DNA of 39,875 nt from Dehalococcoidia bacterium (GTDB taxonomy: Bacteria; Chloroflexota; Dehalococcoidia; Dehalococcoidales; RBG-16-60-22). The stretch spans positions 1-39,875 of the forward strand of contig DUFF01000071.1 of the NCBI GenBank assembly GCA_011174815.1, given 5' to 3'. The notes beneath the pieces were generated by a model. The model searched no databases, had not been told where the DNA came from, and saw nothing but the letters and a program-made list of their open reading frames with translations. Numbering within the stretch: position 1 is the first letter of the stretch; every line of letters begins with the position of its first letter. Positions 29,777 through 39,767 of this stretch are shown in pieces. The translations under genes and the position numbers were made by a program.

Positions 29777-31525
29777 TTATGATTTGAAATATGATGCCTC
29801 AGGTTCTTTCTCAATAATCACATCCAGCACGGCTGGCCGGCCGCGCTTCACTATATCCAGCGCCTCTTTAATGGCCGCCAGAATTTCTGACGGTTCCTCT
29901 ACTCTCTTCCCATAAGCCTGACAGGATTGGGCAACAAGCGAGTAATCCGGCGAAGGTTCAATGTCAATGCCTACCCACTGGTTGGACCCGGCCGAGTAAC
30001 TATCCGCTCCATATGCTATCTGGAGAGCTTCCTTCGGGGCCTGATATTGCCTGTTATTCAGGATAACCGTCAGGAAAGGAGCCTGGTATGTGGAAGCCGC
30101 CCAGAGCGACGGGACGGGGCAACCGTAGATGAAAGAGCCATCAGCGACGATGGCGACCACCGTCTTTTCCGGGTTGGCCAGCTTGGCTCCCAGTGTTGCT
30201 CCGAGTCCCCAGCCGAGGCTCGTGCCGCCGCATCCGTAGAAAGTGCCCGGTTTCTCTCTGCGCATCTGACGCAGGATGGCGGGGGTGTTGCAGACCGGCT
30301 CGGTAATCAGTATGTCATCATCGTTCAATGCCTCATTAATACAATGACAGAGCCAGTCGGGTGAAATCGGCTTGCTCCGGGCGCCTTTTTCAGCGAGCTG
30401 TTGCCAGTCGGTTTTCATTTTGCGGTGAACCTCGGTGAACGCCCGGTAACGAGCTTCACAGCGAGCCTGCTGTTCGGATGTCATCATCTCGCGGACTTTC
30501 TGCTCCAGAGCAGTTATAACCTTGCTGGAATCGGCCTGGATCAGGATATCGGCGGGGAAAGTCCACATCGGTATGGCCGGTTTTACCGGGTCAATGTCGA
30601 TATTAATTATCCTGGCGTCAGCATTTGGCTTGGCCTGTGTGGGTATATACGGTACCTCGCGGTCGAGCACCAGCACAACGTCAGCATCTTGGAAGTACGG
30701 GTTGGGGTTGAAGCCGGCGAACATGGGGTTGGAACTCGGGAAATTGACCCTGAATCGCGACGTGACCACCGGTGCGCCGAGAGCCTCAGCCAGTGAGACA
30801 AGTGGCGCCACAGATTCAGGACGCCTTCCCGAGTCGCCGGTTAATATGAGGGGGTTCTTGGCCTTAAGAAGCATGTCTGATATCTGGTCCAGAACCTTGT
30901 TATCCGCCTGTGGTGTCGAGGGAGGGGAGTGCCTGGGGACATCAGGAATGGTTACGGAGTCTATTTTCTCCATAAGTATTTCCAGTGGTAGCGTGAGGTA
31001 AACAGGTCCGCATGGCTCGCTGGAGGTCACCTGGAAGGCGCGCTGCAATACCTGATGAATATTTCGGTTGGTATGAATCTCATAATACCATTTGACATAA
31101 TCATCGACGACGCTCGCCTGGTTGAGGCGTTCCTGAAGCCACATGATGTCCAGGCGTACTCCTCGCTCGGCTTCTTCAAGCAGCCATGGAGCTCGTCCGG
31201 CGCATAATATGACGCCGATATGGCCCCGCTGTGCGTTGTGGAGGGCACCGCCGATATTCTGCAAACCAACATCAACGTGAACCAGCACAACTTGCGGTCG
31301 GCCGGTAACCATGAAATAACCATGAGCCGCCGCCATGGCCATGGACTCGTGCAGACACAGAATCACCTTCGGGGTACGCCTTCCCTTTATTCTAAATTTG
31401 GCTATCGCCTCTTGAACAGGAATGGTATCGGTGCCGGGATTCATGAAAATGCAGTCAACATTATTGGCGTTTAATAGCTCGATGAAGGCCTCTGCGCCGT
31501 AATCTACTGATATCGTTTTCGCCAT
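29777..31525 (-). CDS. Thiamine pyrophosphate-requiring enzyme (acetolactate synthase/benzoylformate decarboxylase-like)
   Basis: CLHESMAMAAAHGYFMVTGRPQVVLVHVDVGLQN (cofactor Glu), ADGSFIYG...LTVILNN (ThDP/Mg motif). Confidence 0.9.
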   Translation of the reverse strand: MAKTISVDYGAEAFIELLNANNVDCIFMNPGTDTIPVQEAIAKFRIKGRRTPKVILCLHESMAMAAAHGYFMVTGRPQVVLVHVDVGLQNIGGALHNAQRGHIGVILCAGRAPWLLEEAERGVRLDIMWLQERLNQASVVDDYVKWYYEIHTNRNIHQVLQRAFQVTSSEPCGPVYLTLPLEILMEKIDSVTIPDVPRHSPPSTPQADNKVLDQISDMLLKAKNPLILTGDSGRRPESVAPLVSLAEALGAPVVTSRFRVNFPSSNPMFAGFNPNPYFQDADVVLVLDREVPYIPTQAKPNADARIINIDIDPVKPAIPMWTFPADILIQADSSKVITALEQKVREMMTSEQQARCEARYRAFTEVHRKMKTDWQQLAEKGARSKPISPDWLCHCINEALNDDDILITEPVCNTPAILRQMRREKPGTFYGCGGTSLGWGLGATLGAKLANPEKTVVAIVADGSFIYGCPVPSLWAASTYQAPFLTVILNNRQYQAPKEALQIAYGADSYSAGSNQWVGIDIEPSPDYSLVAQSCQAYGKRVEEPSEILAAIKEALDIVKRGRPAVLDVIIEKEPEASYFKS

Positions 31526-31634
31526 TATATCATCTTCCTTTCTTAACTTTCTGAATGCGTTAGCCAGATTATAACATTTAAGAGGGGTCAGCTTCAGGAT
31601 ATTCTGTATCAGGACCAGAGATTAAGAAAATACT

Positions 31635-31973
31635 TCAACCCTCTCGCTGCTGTCTGGTCATGTCGTTGAATCGCGTATTTAGCTGCTCCGGGGTTAGACC
31701 GCTGATACTTATTAACTTGCGCTTGCTGCTCAGTCCCTTTTCGATTGTCAGGTTGCTTTTAGCTATCTGAAGGACATCGCTGAGAAAGCCAATCAGTTCC
31801 TGGTTTGCCCTTCCTTTAACTGGCGGTGCGGCGATTTTTAAATACCATACGCCGTCCTTTTCGCCCTGCACCTCGTTCCGATGGGCGCCCGGATGTACGT
31901 ATATCCAAATCCTTGACTTCTCGCCAGCCATACGAGCATTTATTATTGTATCACGGGTAACCGTATAATTCAT
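31635..31973 (-). CDS. DUF167 (YggU) family protein
   Basis: IWIYVHPGAHRNEVQGEKDGVWYLKIAAPPVKGRANQELIGFLSDVL. Confidence 0.92.
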   Translation of the reverse strand: MNYTVTRDTIINARMAGEKSRIWIYVHPGAHRNEVQGEKDGVWYLKIAAPPVKGRANQELIGFLSDVLQIAKSNLTIEKGLSSKRKLISISGLTPEQLNTRFNDMTRQQREG

Positions 31974-32049
31974 GCTTTGATGCCGTTACCAATCTAGAAA
32001 TCGTGTCTGCCATTGGGCTATAATATAAATTGTACCTGTTCTGATTCTT

Positions 32050-33252
32050 GTGTGTGATGAGGTGCCTGTATTGAGTGCCAGTGAATTAAAGGCAAGGGTT
32101 ATCAATGAGGTAGATAATCACCGTGACCAACTAAGAGACCTGAGTTTGAGAATCCACAGTCATCCCGAGACCGCGTTCCAGGAAGAAAAAGCGGCCGCCT
32201 GGCTCGGTGATTACCTGCAGGAAAAGGGTTTCTCCATAGAGAAGGGTATTTGCGGACTGCCAACTGCATTCCGGGCAAGCTACGGGAAAGGAAAGCCAAC
32301 GATTGCCATTCTGGCGGAATACGACGCATTGCCCAAGCTCGGTCATGCCTGCGGGCATAATATCATCGCCACCAGTGCGGTTGGTGCTGGAATAGCGGCC
32401 AGACTGGCGGTGGATGAGTTCGGTGGCACGGTGCAGGTGCTGGGCACACCGGCGGAGGAGATGTATGGCGGCAAGGTGTATATGATAAAGAGAGGCGCCT
32501 TCAAAGGTATTGATGCCGTTATGATGGTACACCCGGCGGGACTGAACACGGCGACTACCAAATTTCTCGCCCTGCAGGCGCTGGAGGTCGAGTTTTTTGG
32601 CAAGCCGGCTCACGCTGCGGCTAGGCCAGAAGCTGGCATCAATGCTCTGGAGGCCATGCTTATGTCTTATGCGGCGATTAATTCCCTGAGGCAGCATATA
32701 AAAGACAGCGCCCGCATCCACGGCATCATCACTGATGGCGGTGAAGCACCCAATATTGTGCCGGCACATACCGCCGGGCGGTTCAACGTTCGGGCTGAGG
32801 AGGACAAATATCTGGAAGAACTCAAGGAGAGGGTGCTCAACTGTTTTATTGGCGCCGCCACCGCTACGGGAGCCAGATTGAAATATCAGTGGGGGAAGGT
32901 ACGCTACGCCCCGCTGCGCAATAATTTCACACTCGCCCGCATGTTCCGCAAGAACCTGCAGTCACTGGGCAGGAGGGTACACCTGGTTGATCCCAGAATA
33001 GGCATTGGCAGCAGTGACATCGGTAATGTCAGCCAGGTAATTCCCAGTATTCATCCGTTGATTGCCATAGCTTCGGCTAGGACGGTTACTCATTCCCCGC
33101 AATTTGCGGAAACGGCGGTCTCAGAAGCGGGTACACGTGGCCTGCTTGATGCTGCCAAGGCAATGGCGATGACCGCCGTTGATCTGATGGCGGAGCCGGC
33201 TGCACTGGACGAGGTCAAAAAAGAATTTGCACAATATAAAGAGTCAGGATAA
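32050..33252 (+). CDS. M20 family metallopeptidase / amidohydrolase
   Basis: [77 protein letters not shown]. Confidence 0.92.
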   Translation: MCDEVPVLSASELKARVINEVDNHRDQLRDLSLRIHSHPETAFQEEKAAAWLGDYLQEKGFSIEKGICGLPTAFRASYGKGKPTIAILAEYDALPKLGHACGHNIIATSAVGAGIAARLAVDEFGGTVQVLGTPAEEMYGGKVYMIKRGAFKGIDAVMMVHPAGLNTATTKFLALQALEVEFFGKPAHAAARPEAGINALEAMLMSYAAINSLRQHIKDSARIHGIITDGGEAPNIVPAHTAGRFNVRAEEDKYLEELKERVLNCFIGAATATGARLKYQWGKVRYAPLRNNFTLARMFRKNLQSLGRRVHLVDPRIGIGSSDIGNVSQVIPSIHPLIAIASARTVTHSPQFAETAVSEAGTRGLLDAAKAMAMTAVDLMAEPAALDEVKKEFAQYKESG

Positions 33253-33274
33253 TAGAGAGATTTTTGAGGATGGA

Positions 33275-34291
33275 ATGATTATCGCCGTTGATGCCGCAGG
33301 TGGGGACTACGCACCTCACGAAGTCGTAAAAGGGGCGGTCAAGGCTGCCAGCGAGTATGAGGTGGAGGTGGCGCTGGTGGGAAAGAAGAAGGTGCTCCAC
33401 GTGATGGCCGGCCGGCATCTGAAGAAACAGGGGGTCAGCATTGTTCAGGCCAGCCAGATGATCGGGCCCAATGAGTCGCCGATAAAAGCCATACGCAGCA
33501 AGACAGATTCATCGATTGTTGTTGGCGTCAATCTGGTAAAAGAAGGGAAAGCGGCTGCCTTTGTCTCCGCCGGCAATACCGGGGCAGTGCTTGGTGCGGC
33601 GTTGTTTGGACTGGGAAAGATAAAGGGCATTGAGCGTCCCGCTATCGCCTGTATCATGGACATCACCCCCTCAACTCCGGTCCTGCTGATTGATGCCGGG
33701 GCCAATGTTGAATGCCGACCCAGCCATCTAGTTCAGTTTGCTGAGATGGGTGTCGCCTTCAGCCAGCATGTGCTCGGCATCAGCAGTCCGCGGGTGGGCC
33801 TGCTCAGCAATGGTGCGGAAGAGTCCAAGGGGAGCCAGCTGGTTCAGGAAAGTTACCAGCTTTTGAAAAAGGCCAAAAATCTGAATTTCATCGGCAATAT
33901 TGAAGGCCATGATATTCTGAAAGTAACGGCTGACGTGGTCGTTACCGACGGTTTTACCGGGAATATCGTGCTCAAGACAATCGAAGGCTTAAGTGACACA
34001 TTTCTCGGCTCGGTGCGGCAGATAGGGCACGTAGTTTCCAGCGCCTATCATTTCAGAGGGCGTGACCTCCTCCGCGACCTGGGGCTTGGCTCCTGGGTCA
34101 ACCGCATAGACTACCGGGAATACGGAGGGGCGTGTTTACTCGGTGTGAACGGGAATATCATTATCGCCCATGGGCGCAGTCAGGCCAAGACCATCAAGAA
34201 CGCCATCGGCATTGCCAAGCATATGGCTGAGGGAGATATAGCAAGGGTAATCAAGGAGGAAATTCATGAGCAAACCAACGGAAGTAAATGA
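33275..34291 (+). CDS. plsX: Phosphate acyltransferase PlsX
   Basis: [58 protein letters not shown]. Start moved to ATG 33275. Confidence 0.95.
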   Translation: MIIAVDAAGGDYAPHEVVKGAVKAASEYEVEVALVGKKKVLHVMAGRHLKKQGVSIVQASQMIGPNESPIKAIRSKTDSSIVVGVNLVKEGKAAAFVSAGNTGAVLGAALFGLGKIKGIERPAIACIMDITPSTPVLLIDAGANVECRPSHLVQFAEMGVAFSQHVLGISSPRVGLLSNGAEESKGSQLVQESYQLLKKAKNLNFIGNIEGHDILKVTADVVVTDGFTGNIVLKTIEGLSDTFLGSVRQIGHVVSSAYHFRGRDLLRDLGLGSWVNRIDYREYGGACLLGVNGNIIIAHGRSQAKTIKNAIGIAKHMAEGDIARVIKEEIHEQTNGSK

Positions 34292-34589
34292 CAGCAACTT
34301 CGACCAGATGGTGTTGCAGTCGAAAACGCCGGTTCTGGTCGATTTCTGGGCAGCATGGTGCGGGCCCTGCCGTATGGTGGAGCCGATTGTTGAGGAGCTG
34401 GCGAATGATTACGAGGGCAAAGTCACCATAGCCAGACTGAATGTTGACGAGAACCCGAAGACGGCCAGCCAGTACGGAATAATGAGCATCCCGACGCTGC
34501 TCATATTCAAAGATGGGGCACCGGTTTCGAACATTGTTGGCTTCCGGCCGAAAGCGGAGCTCAAACGCAGCTTGGACACTATTCTATAA
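34266..34589 (+). CDS. trxA: Thioredoxin
   Basis: [48 protein letters not shown]; overlaps plsX by 26 nt. Confidence 0.96.
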   Translation: MSKPTEVNDSNFDQMVLQSKTPVLVDFWAAWCGPCRMVEPIVEELANDYEGKVTIARLNVDENPKTASQYGIMSIPTLLIFKDGAPVSNIVGFRPKAELKRSLDTIL

Positions 34590-34628
34590 CTGGCAAACAA
34601 ATGGTGTCGGTTATCCAGGAGGTTTAAA

Positions 34629-35555
34629 TTGGCGACAAAGCAGGGGTATGATGTGGTGATAATCGGTGGTGGTCCGGCGGGGCTCACTGCGGGTATTTAC
34701 GCGGCGAGGTCGAGGCTGAAAAACCTGCTTGTCGAGAAGGGGGCCGCGGGGGGCTGGATTATCAATGCTGGCGTGGTGGAAAACTACCCCGGTTTTCCCG
34801 AAGGCGTTAATGGGCTGGAGCTGGCCGATGCCATGCAACAGCAAGCGGCAAAGTTTGGCCTGGAAACGTTGACCGCCGAGGTAACTGGCCTTGAGCTGAA
34901 AAGCGAGCAGAAAATAGTGAAGACTAGTGAAGGGGATGTTGCCGCCAGAGCGGTCATCGTCGCCGGCGGCTCCGAACGAATCAAGCTGGGAGTCCCCGGT
35001 GAAGAGGAATTCACGGGTCGGGGTGTGGCCTATTGTGCCGTCTGCGACGGATATTTTTATAGAGATGTACCTGTAGCCGTAGTTGGTGGCGGCAACGCTG
35101 CCATGAATGAAGCTCTGGAGCTTACCAAGTTTGCTTCCAAAGTTACCGTAATACACCGACGCGATGAACTGCGCGCTACCAAGATTCTTCAGGAAAGGGC
35201 CTTTGCCGAGCCCAATATGGGATTTTTATGGAATACAGTTGTGGAAGCTATTGAAGGGGAAGATACGGTAAAAAGGCTCAGGCTTAAGAATGTTAAGAGC
35301 GGAGAAAAATCCACCCTAGACATATCCGGCATCTTTGTGGCCGTTGGCTTACGGCCGAATACAGGTTATCTGAAAAAAGTCATCGGTCTGGCTGAGGATG
35401 GCACCATAATTACCAACGAGAAAATGGAAACGGATGTGCCGGGCATTTTCGCCGCTGGCGATATAAGGTCTGGTTCGATACGGCAGGTCGCTGGGGCGGT
35501 GGGAGATGGCGCAGTGGCGGCAATCTATGCCGAGCGGTACATCGCTGGCAAATAA
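34629..35555 (+). CDS. trxB: Thioredoxin-disulfide reductase
   Basis: VVIIGGGPAGLTAGIYAARS, YCAVCDGYFYRD redox CxxC, VVGGGNAAMNEALELTKFA, GIFAAGDIRSG. TTG start after AGGAGG. Confidence 0.95.
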   Translation: MATKQGYDVVIIGGGPAGLTAGIYAARSRLKNLLVEKGAAGGWIINAGVVENYPGFPEGVNGLELADAMQQQAAKFGLETLTAEVTGLELKSEQKIVKTSEGDVAARAVIVAGGSERIKLGVPGEEEFTGRGVAYCAVCDGYFYRDVPVAVVGGGNAAMNEALELTKFASKVTVIHRRDELRATKILQERAFAEPNMGFLWNTVVEAIEGEDTVKRLRLKNVKSGEKSTLDISGIFVAVGLRPNTGYLKKVIGLAEDGTIITNEKMETDVPGIFAAGDIRSGSIRQVAGAVGDGAVAAIYAERYIAGK

Positions 35556-35622
35556 AAAAATTTTCCACTTCTTGGCAGAGCAATATTAGAGTGAAGTATA
35601 ATTAGGGCGAAGGAGTTAGCTG

Positions 35623-36237
35623 ATGAAGGTCGTCTTTATCGAGGATGTGCCCAGTGTGGCCGAGGCTGGAGAAATCAGGGAGGTAGCTGACGGCTACGGA
35701 CGTAACTACCTTATTCCGAAAAGGCTGGCGGTACTGGCTGATGCCCGGGCAACGCAGATAGTTGAGGCACAGAAGAAAAGAAAAGCCCATCTGGAGACCG
35801 AGACCGAGGAGGAGATGCGGGAGCTGGCCAAGCAGCTGGAGGGGCTGGATATAGATATAAAGGCCAAGGCGGGAGCCAAAGAGAAGCTGTATGGGTCAAT
35901 TACCAATGCCGATATTGCCGAGGAGCTAAACAGAAGCACTGGCTTGGAAGTCGACAAAAGAAAAATCGAGCTGGAGAAACCTATCCATGAGATAGGCAGC
36001 TATGAGATAGCTATCAGGCTGACCAAGGATATTGTTCCCAAGATTAAACTCAGTATCATTGAGGAGGAGGGGAAAGAGGGCAAGGAGAAGAAAGGGAGCA
36101 AAGCAGGGAAGGAAGAGAAAAAGAAGACGACGAAGGCGGAGAAGGTGGTGGAAGAGGCGAAAGCCGCGAAACAAGAGGAGGCAGTAGCAGAAGTGGCGGA
36201 AGCCGAGGTAAAAGAGGAGACGGAGCAAGGTGTATAA
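35623..36237 (+). CDS. rplI: Large ribosomal subunit protein bL9 with extended Lys/Glu-rich tail
   Basis: MKVVFIEDVPSVAEAGEIREVADGYGRNYLIPKRLAVLA, KLYGSITNADIAEEL, then a KE-rich C-terminus. Confidence 0.96.
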   Translation: MKVVFIEDVPSVAEAGEIREVADGYGRNYLIPKRLAVLADARATQIVEAQKKRKAHLETETEEEMRELAKQLEGLDIDIKAKAGAKEKLYGSITNADIAEELNRSTGLEVDKRKIELEKPIHEIGSYEIAIRLTKDIVPKIKLSIIEEEGKEGKEKKGSKAGKEEKKKTTKAEKVVEEAKAAKQEEAVAEVAEAEVKEETEQGV

Positions 36238-37618
36238 CGACAAGTTGCCCCCTCACGATATTGATGCTGAGGAAGCAATCATCGGTTCGCTGCTCATCGA
36301 TGGCACCGCGATCTACAGAATTGCCACGTTTCTAAAAAAGACTGATTTTTATCATGAGCGTAACCAGTGGCTGTATGAGGCCTGCCTTGCGCTCTATGAA
36401 CGTAATGAAGCGATAAACCAGATTACCGTGGCGCAGGAACTGTCCCGGCGCGACAGACTGGAGACAGCTGGTGGTGCCGCCTTCCTGAGCCACCTCATCT
36501 CAGTGTGTCCGACGCCGCTGGACATCGAGCACTATGCCCAGATTGTCTACCGACTGTCCATTATGCGTGGGCTTATCGGTGCCGCCGACCAGATTGCCCG
36601 TGTCGGCTACGAAGCCGGTCCGGACGTGGACACCAGTCTGAGTCGGGCGGAAGACATTCTATTTCGGCTACGCCACGGACACGGCGAGCGTGACTTTGTC
36701 CATATCCGCCAGGTTCTGGACAAGTATTTTGAGGCAGCCCCGCCGCCGGAGGAAGAAGGCCATGCTCGCGAGCAGACGCCCTACGTGCTTTCTAACTTTG
36801 TTGGCCTGGATGAATTTCTGGGAGGCTTTCAGCGCTCCGACCTGGTCATCATTGCCGGCCGTCCCAGCATGGGAAAGTCCAGCTTTGCCCTCAGCGTTGC
36901 CCGGAACGTAGCTGTGGAGCAAAAGGCGTGCGTGGCTCTGTTCAGCCTGGAGATGGCCAGGGATTCGATAGTCTTGCGCCTTCTATCGAGTGAATCCGGT
37001 GTGAATTCGCGGCGGGTCAGGTTTGGTCTTCATACCGAGGACGAGGAAAGGCGTATCATGGAGGCCACCGGTCTCCTTTCCGAATCGGCCATTTTCCTCG
37101 ATGATTCCCCGCAGCTGAGAGTGGTGGAAATGCGCAGTAAAGCTCGCCGACTCTACTTTGAGCGGGGTTTGGACCTGATTATCGTTGATTATCTGCAGCT
37201 GATGCAGGGTGACGGGCGGGGTGAAAACCGCGTTCAGGAAATCAGCTACATTTCCCGTTCCCTTAAAGCGCTTTCCCGCGAGCTGAACGTGCCGGTAATC
37301 GCGGTATCGCAGCTCAGCCGGGCGGTGGAATGGCGGGCATCACACATTCCGCAGCTGGCGGACCTCAGGGAAAGTGGCAGCATTGAGCAGGATGCTGATG
37401 TTGTTATCTTCATCTACCGTGACGAGTATTATCACAGTGAGGAAGAATGGCAACTGCAGCATCCAGACCGGGAGTACCCTCGTGAAGAAGCGGATATCAT
37501 TGTGGCCAAGAACCGGAATGGTCCTACCGGACAGATAAAGTTGCGTTTCCGGCACAATCTGGCCACGTTCTACAATTATGAATACCCAGTAAGTAGCGAA
37601 GAGCCGACGTTGCTATGA
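36230..37618 (+). CDS. dnaB: Replicative DNA helicase DnaB
   Basis: LPPHDIDAEEAIIGSLL, DLVIIAGRPSMGKSSFALSVARN, DLIIVDYLQLMQG, VIAVSQLSRAVEWR, SGSIEQDADVVIFIYRDEYY. GTG start. Confidence 0.97.
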   Translation: MYNDKLPPHDIDAEEAIIGSLLIDGTAIYRIATFLKKTDFYHERNQWLYEACLALYERNEAINQITVAQELSRRDRLETAGGAAFLSHLISVCPTPLDIEHYAQIVYRLSIMRGLIGAADQIARVGYEAGPDVDTSLSRAEDILFRLRHGHGERDFVHIRQVLDKYFEAAPPPEEEGHAREQTPYVLSNFVGLDEFLGGFQRSDLVIIAGRPSMGKSSFALSVARNVAVEQKACVALFSLEMARDSIVLRLLSSESGVNSRRVRFGLHTEDEERRIMEATGLLSESAIFLDDSPQLRVVEMRSKARRLYFERGLDLIIVDYLQLMQGDGRGENRVQEISYISRSLKALSRELNVPVIAVSQLSRAVEWRASHIPQLADLRESGSIEQDADVVIFIYRDEYYHSEEEWQLQHPDREYPREEADIIVAKNRNGPTGQIKLRFRHNLATFYNYEYPVSSEEPTLL

Positions 37619-38325
37619 GCCAGTTCCGCGGGTTTCCAGCCAGAATGGAATTCACCCCCATCCCCAATTATTTTCTCAGCGCTTTGCTGCCTCAGATAGA
37701 TGATATCTGGGAGTTGAAAACAACCCTGCACGTGCTGGCGACGCTCTATCGTAAAAAAGGCTATCCGCGCTTTGTTACCGGCAATGAGCTGCTGGGGAAT
37801 GACGGGCTGATGAAAAGCCTGAAAAAGGAAGGCGAAGCGGCAGAAGAGGTGCTGCGCCAGTCGTTGCAGATGGCCAGCCAGCGGGGAACCTTCATTCACA
37901 TTGCTCTGGAAAGGGACGGCATAGCCGAAGACGTCTATCTTCTAAACACTGAATCGGATCGAAAAGCCGCCGCCAGAATTGAAAGCGGTGAATTGAAGTT
38001 GAGCGGGCTCAAGGCCGTTGAGAAAGGCCGCGTTGCGCTTGAGGAACCGCCGGATATCTTCACCATGTATGAGCAGAATATCGGGATGCTGACCCCGATA
38101 ATCGCCGATGAGCTGCGCGAGGCGGAAAAGCTGTACCCGGAAAGCTGGCTCAGGGACGCCATCAAGGAAGCGGCGGCTCTGAACAAGCGCAACATCCGGT
38201 ATATCACTCGCATTCTGGAACGCTGGTCATCCGAAGGGAAGACTGATGGAACATATCAGCGAGTTTCTAAAAAGGGTCCAGATAAATACCTCAAACAGAG
38301 GTACGGACACATGGTCCGACGTTGA
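37615..38325 (+). CDS. DnaD domain protein
   Basis: MYEQNIGMLTPIIADELREAEKLYPESWLRDAIKEAAALNKRNIRYITRILERWSSEG. ATGA overlap with dnaB. Confidence 0.92.
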   Translation: MSQFRGFPARMEFTPIPNYFLSALLPQIDDIWELKTTLHVLATLYRKKGYPRFVTGNELLGNDGLMKSLKKEGEAAEEVLRQSLQMASQRGTFIHIALERDGIAEDVYLLNTESDRKAAARIESGELKLSGLKAVEKGRVALEEPPDIFTMYEQNIGMLTPIIADELREAEKLYPESWLRDAIKEAAALNKRNIRYITRILERWSSEGKTDGTYQRVSKKGPDKYLKQRYGHMVRR

Positions 38326-39640
38326 GGAAGCTCAATCCCCGAGCGCCAACTGCCCTGTCTGCAAGGGAGCCGGGGTGGTCCATCCGCTACTGCCTTCCGG
38401 GAAGCCGGATTTCAGTCGGGTGGTGCCCTGCCGTTGCGTAAAGGGAGGGCTCGATGATGATAGGCTGGCCCGCCTGAAGCGGTACAGCAACCTGGGAACA
38501 CTCGATCGGTTCAACTTTCAAAACTTGGAGCCCCAGGGCAGGAGCGGGAACCCGAAGAACCAGGAGCAGTTCAGGAAGGTCTACGAAGCGGCGAAAACAT
38601 TTGCCGCTGAACCTGAGGGATGGCTGTTGCTCATCGGTCCCAGCGGGAGCGGCAAAACGCACCTAGCCGCGGCCATTGCCAACGAGCGCATCAGTCGCGG
38701 TCTGCCTGCCTTCTACATCACCGCACCCGACCTTCTCGACCATTTGCGTGCCGCCTTCAATCCCGGCAGCGAAATTCCCTATGACGAGTTTTTTGACCAG
38801 GTACGGAACGCCCCGCTGTTAGTTCTTGACGATTTCGGCGTTCAGAGCAGTACGCCATGGGCGAGGGAGAAACTGGACCAGTTGCTGACCTATCGCTTTA
38901 ACAGCAAACTGCCGACGGTGATTGTGCCCATCGTTCCGTTGGAACAGATGGAGGAAAGGTTGCAGACCCGCCTGACTGACCCGGAACTGAGCAAAGTCTG
39001 TGTCATTGAAAAGAAGCAGCCCGTGTCCCTGGAATATACCTGGGGCCCGGAATTCGAGCTCCAGAAAAGCATGACCTTCAAAAATTTTGATCTGCAACGG
39101 CCTAATCTCTCGCCAGAACAACTTGAGAATCTTGAAATGGCATATCGTGCAGCTTTAAACTTTGCTCAATTACCCGATGGTTGGCTTGTGTTGCAGGGAG
39201 AGAACGGGTGCGGTAAAACCCATCTTGCGGCTGCTATTGTGAATTACCAATTTCAGGCCGAAAAACCAGCATTATTCATCGTAGTTCCAGAGTTTCTCGA
39301 CCATTTACGTTCTGCATTCAACCCAGATAGAAAAGTGTCCTATGACGATTTATTTGAGATAGTGAAGACGGCGCCTATGCTTGTCTTGGATGACTTTGGC
39401 GAGCAGACTGCTACACCGTGGGCACGAGAGAAACTTTATCAGATAATGAACTATCGCTACAATGCAAGGCTGCCAACTGTAATTACCACCGTTTATACCC
39501 TGGATGAGGACGAGATTGAGGGCCGTATTGCATCTAGATTGATAGACGGTAGGCGAAGCAATTTTTTACATATTATTGCACCTGACTATCGCAGTGATGC
39601 ATTGAGCCAGAAGAGGGCTTCCCGCCGCAGGAGCCGTTAG
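38246..39640 (+). CDS. DnaC/IstB-like helicase-loader ATPase with two tandem AAA+ domains
   Basis: CPVCKGAG...CRCVKGG zinc-like motif, Walker A GPSGSGKTHLAAAIAN and again GENGCGKTHLAAAIVN, Walker B LLVLDDFG and MLVLDDFG. Confidence 0.92.
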   Translation: MEHISEFLKRVQINTSNRGTDTWSDVEEAQSPSANCPVCKGAGVVHPLLPSGKPDFSRVVPCRCVKGGLDDDRLARLKRYSNLGTLDRFNFQNLEPQGRSGNPKNQEQFRKVYEAAKTFAAEPEGWLLLIGPSGSGKTHLAAAIANERISRGLPAFYITAPDLLDHLRAAFNPGSEIPYDEFFDQVRNAPLLVLDDFGVQSSTPWAREKLDQLLTYRFNSKLPTVIVPIVPLEQMEERLQTRLTDPELSKVCVIEKKQPVSLEYTWGPEFELQKSMTFKNFDLQRPNLSPEQLENLEMAYRAALNFAQLPDGWLVLQGENGCGKTHLAAAIVNYQFQAEKPALFIVVPEFLDHLRSAFNPDRKVSYDDLFEIVKTAPMLVLDDFGEQTATPWAREKLYQIMNYRYNARLPTVITTVYTLDEDEIEGRIASRLIDGRRSNFLHIIAPDYRSDALSQKRASRRRSR

Positions 39641-39767
39641 GCCTTTTCGCCGTCTCACGGGTTTCATTTTACAATTAAGCAGTCGATATGCCATATTATT
39701 CGAGGTCTGGGAAGAGAAATCTTGAGAATTTCATGAAATACCCCACACCATAAATTCGGAGAGAGCC

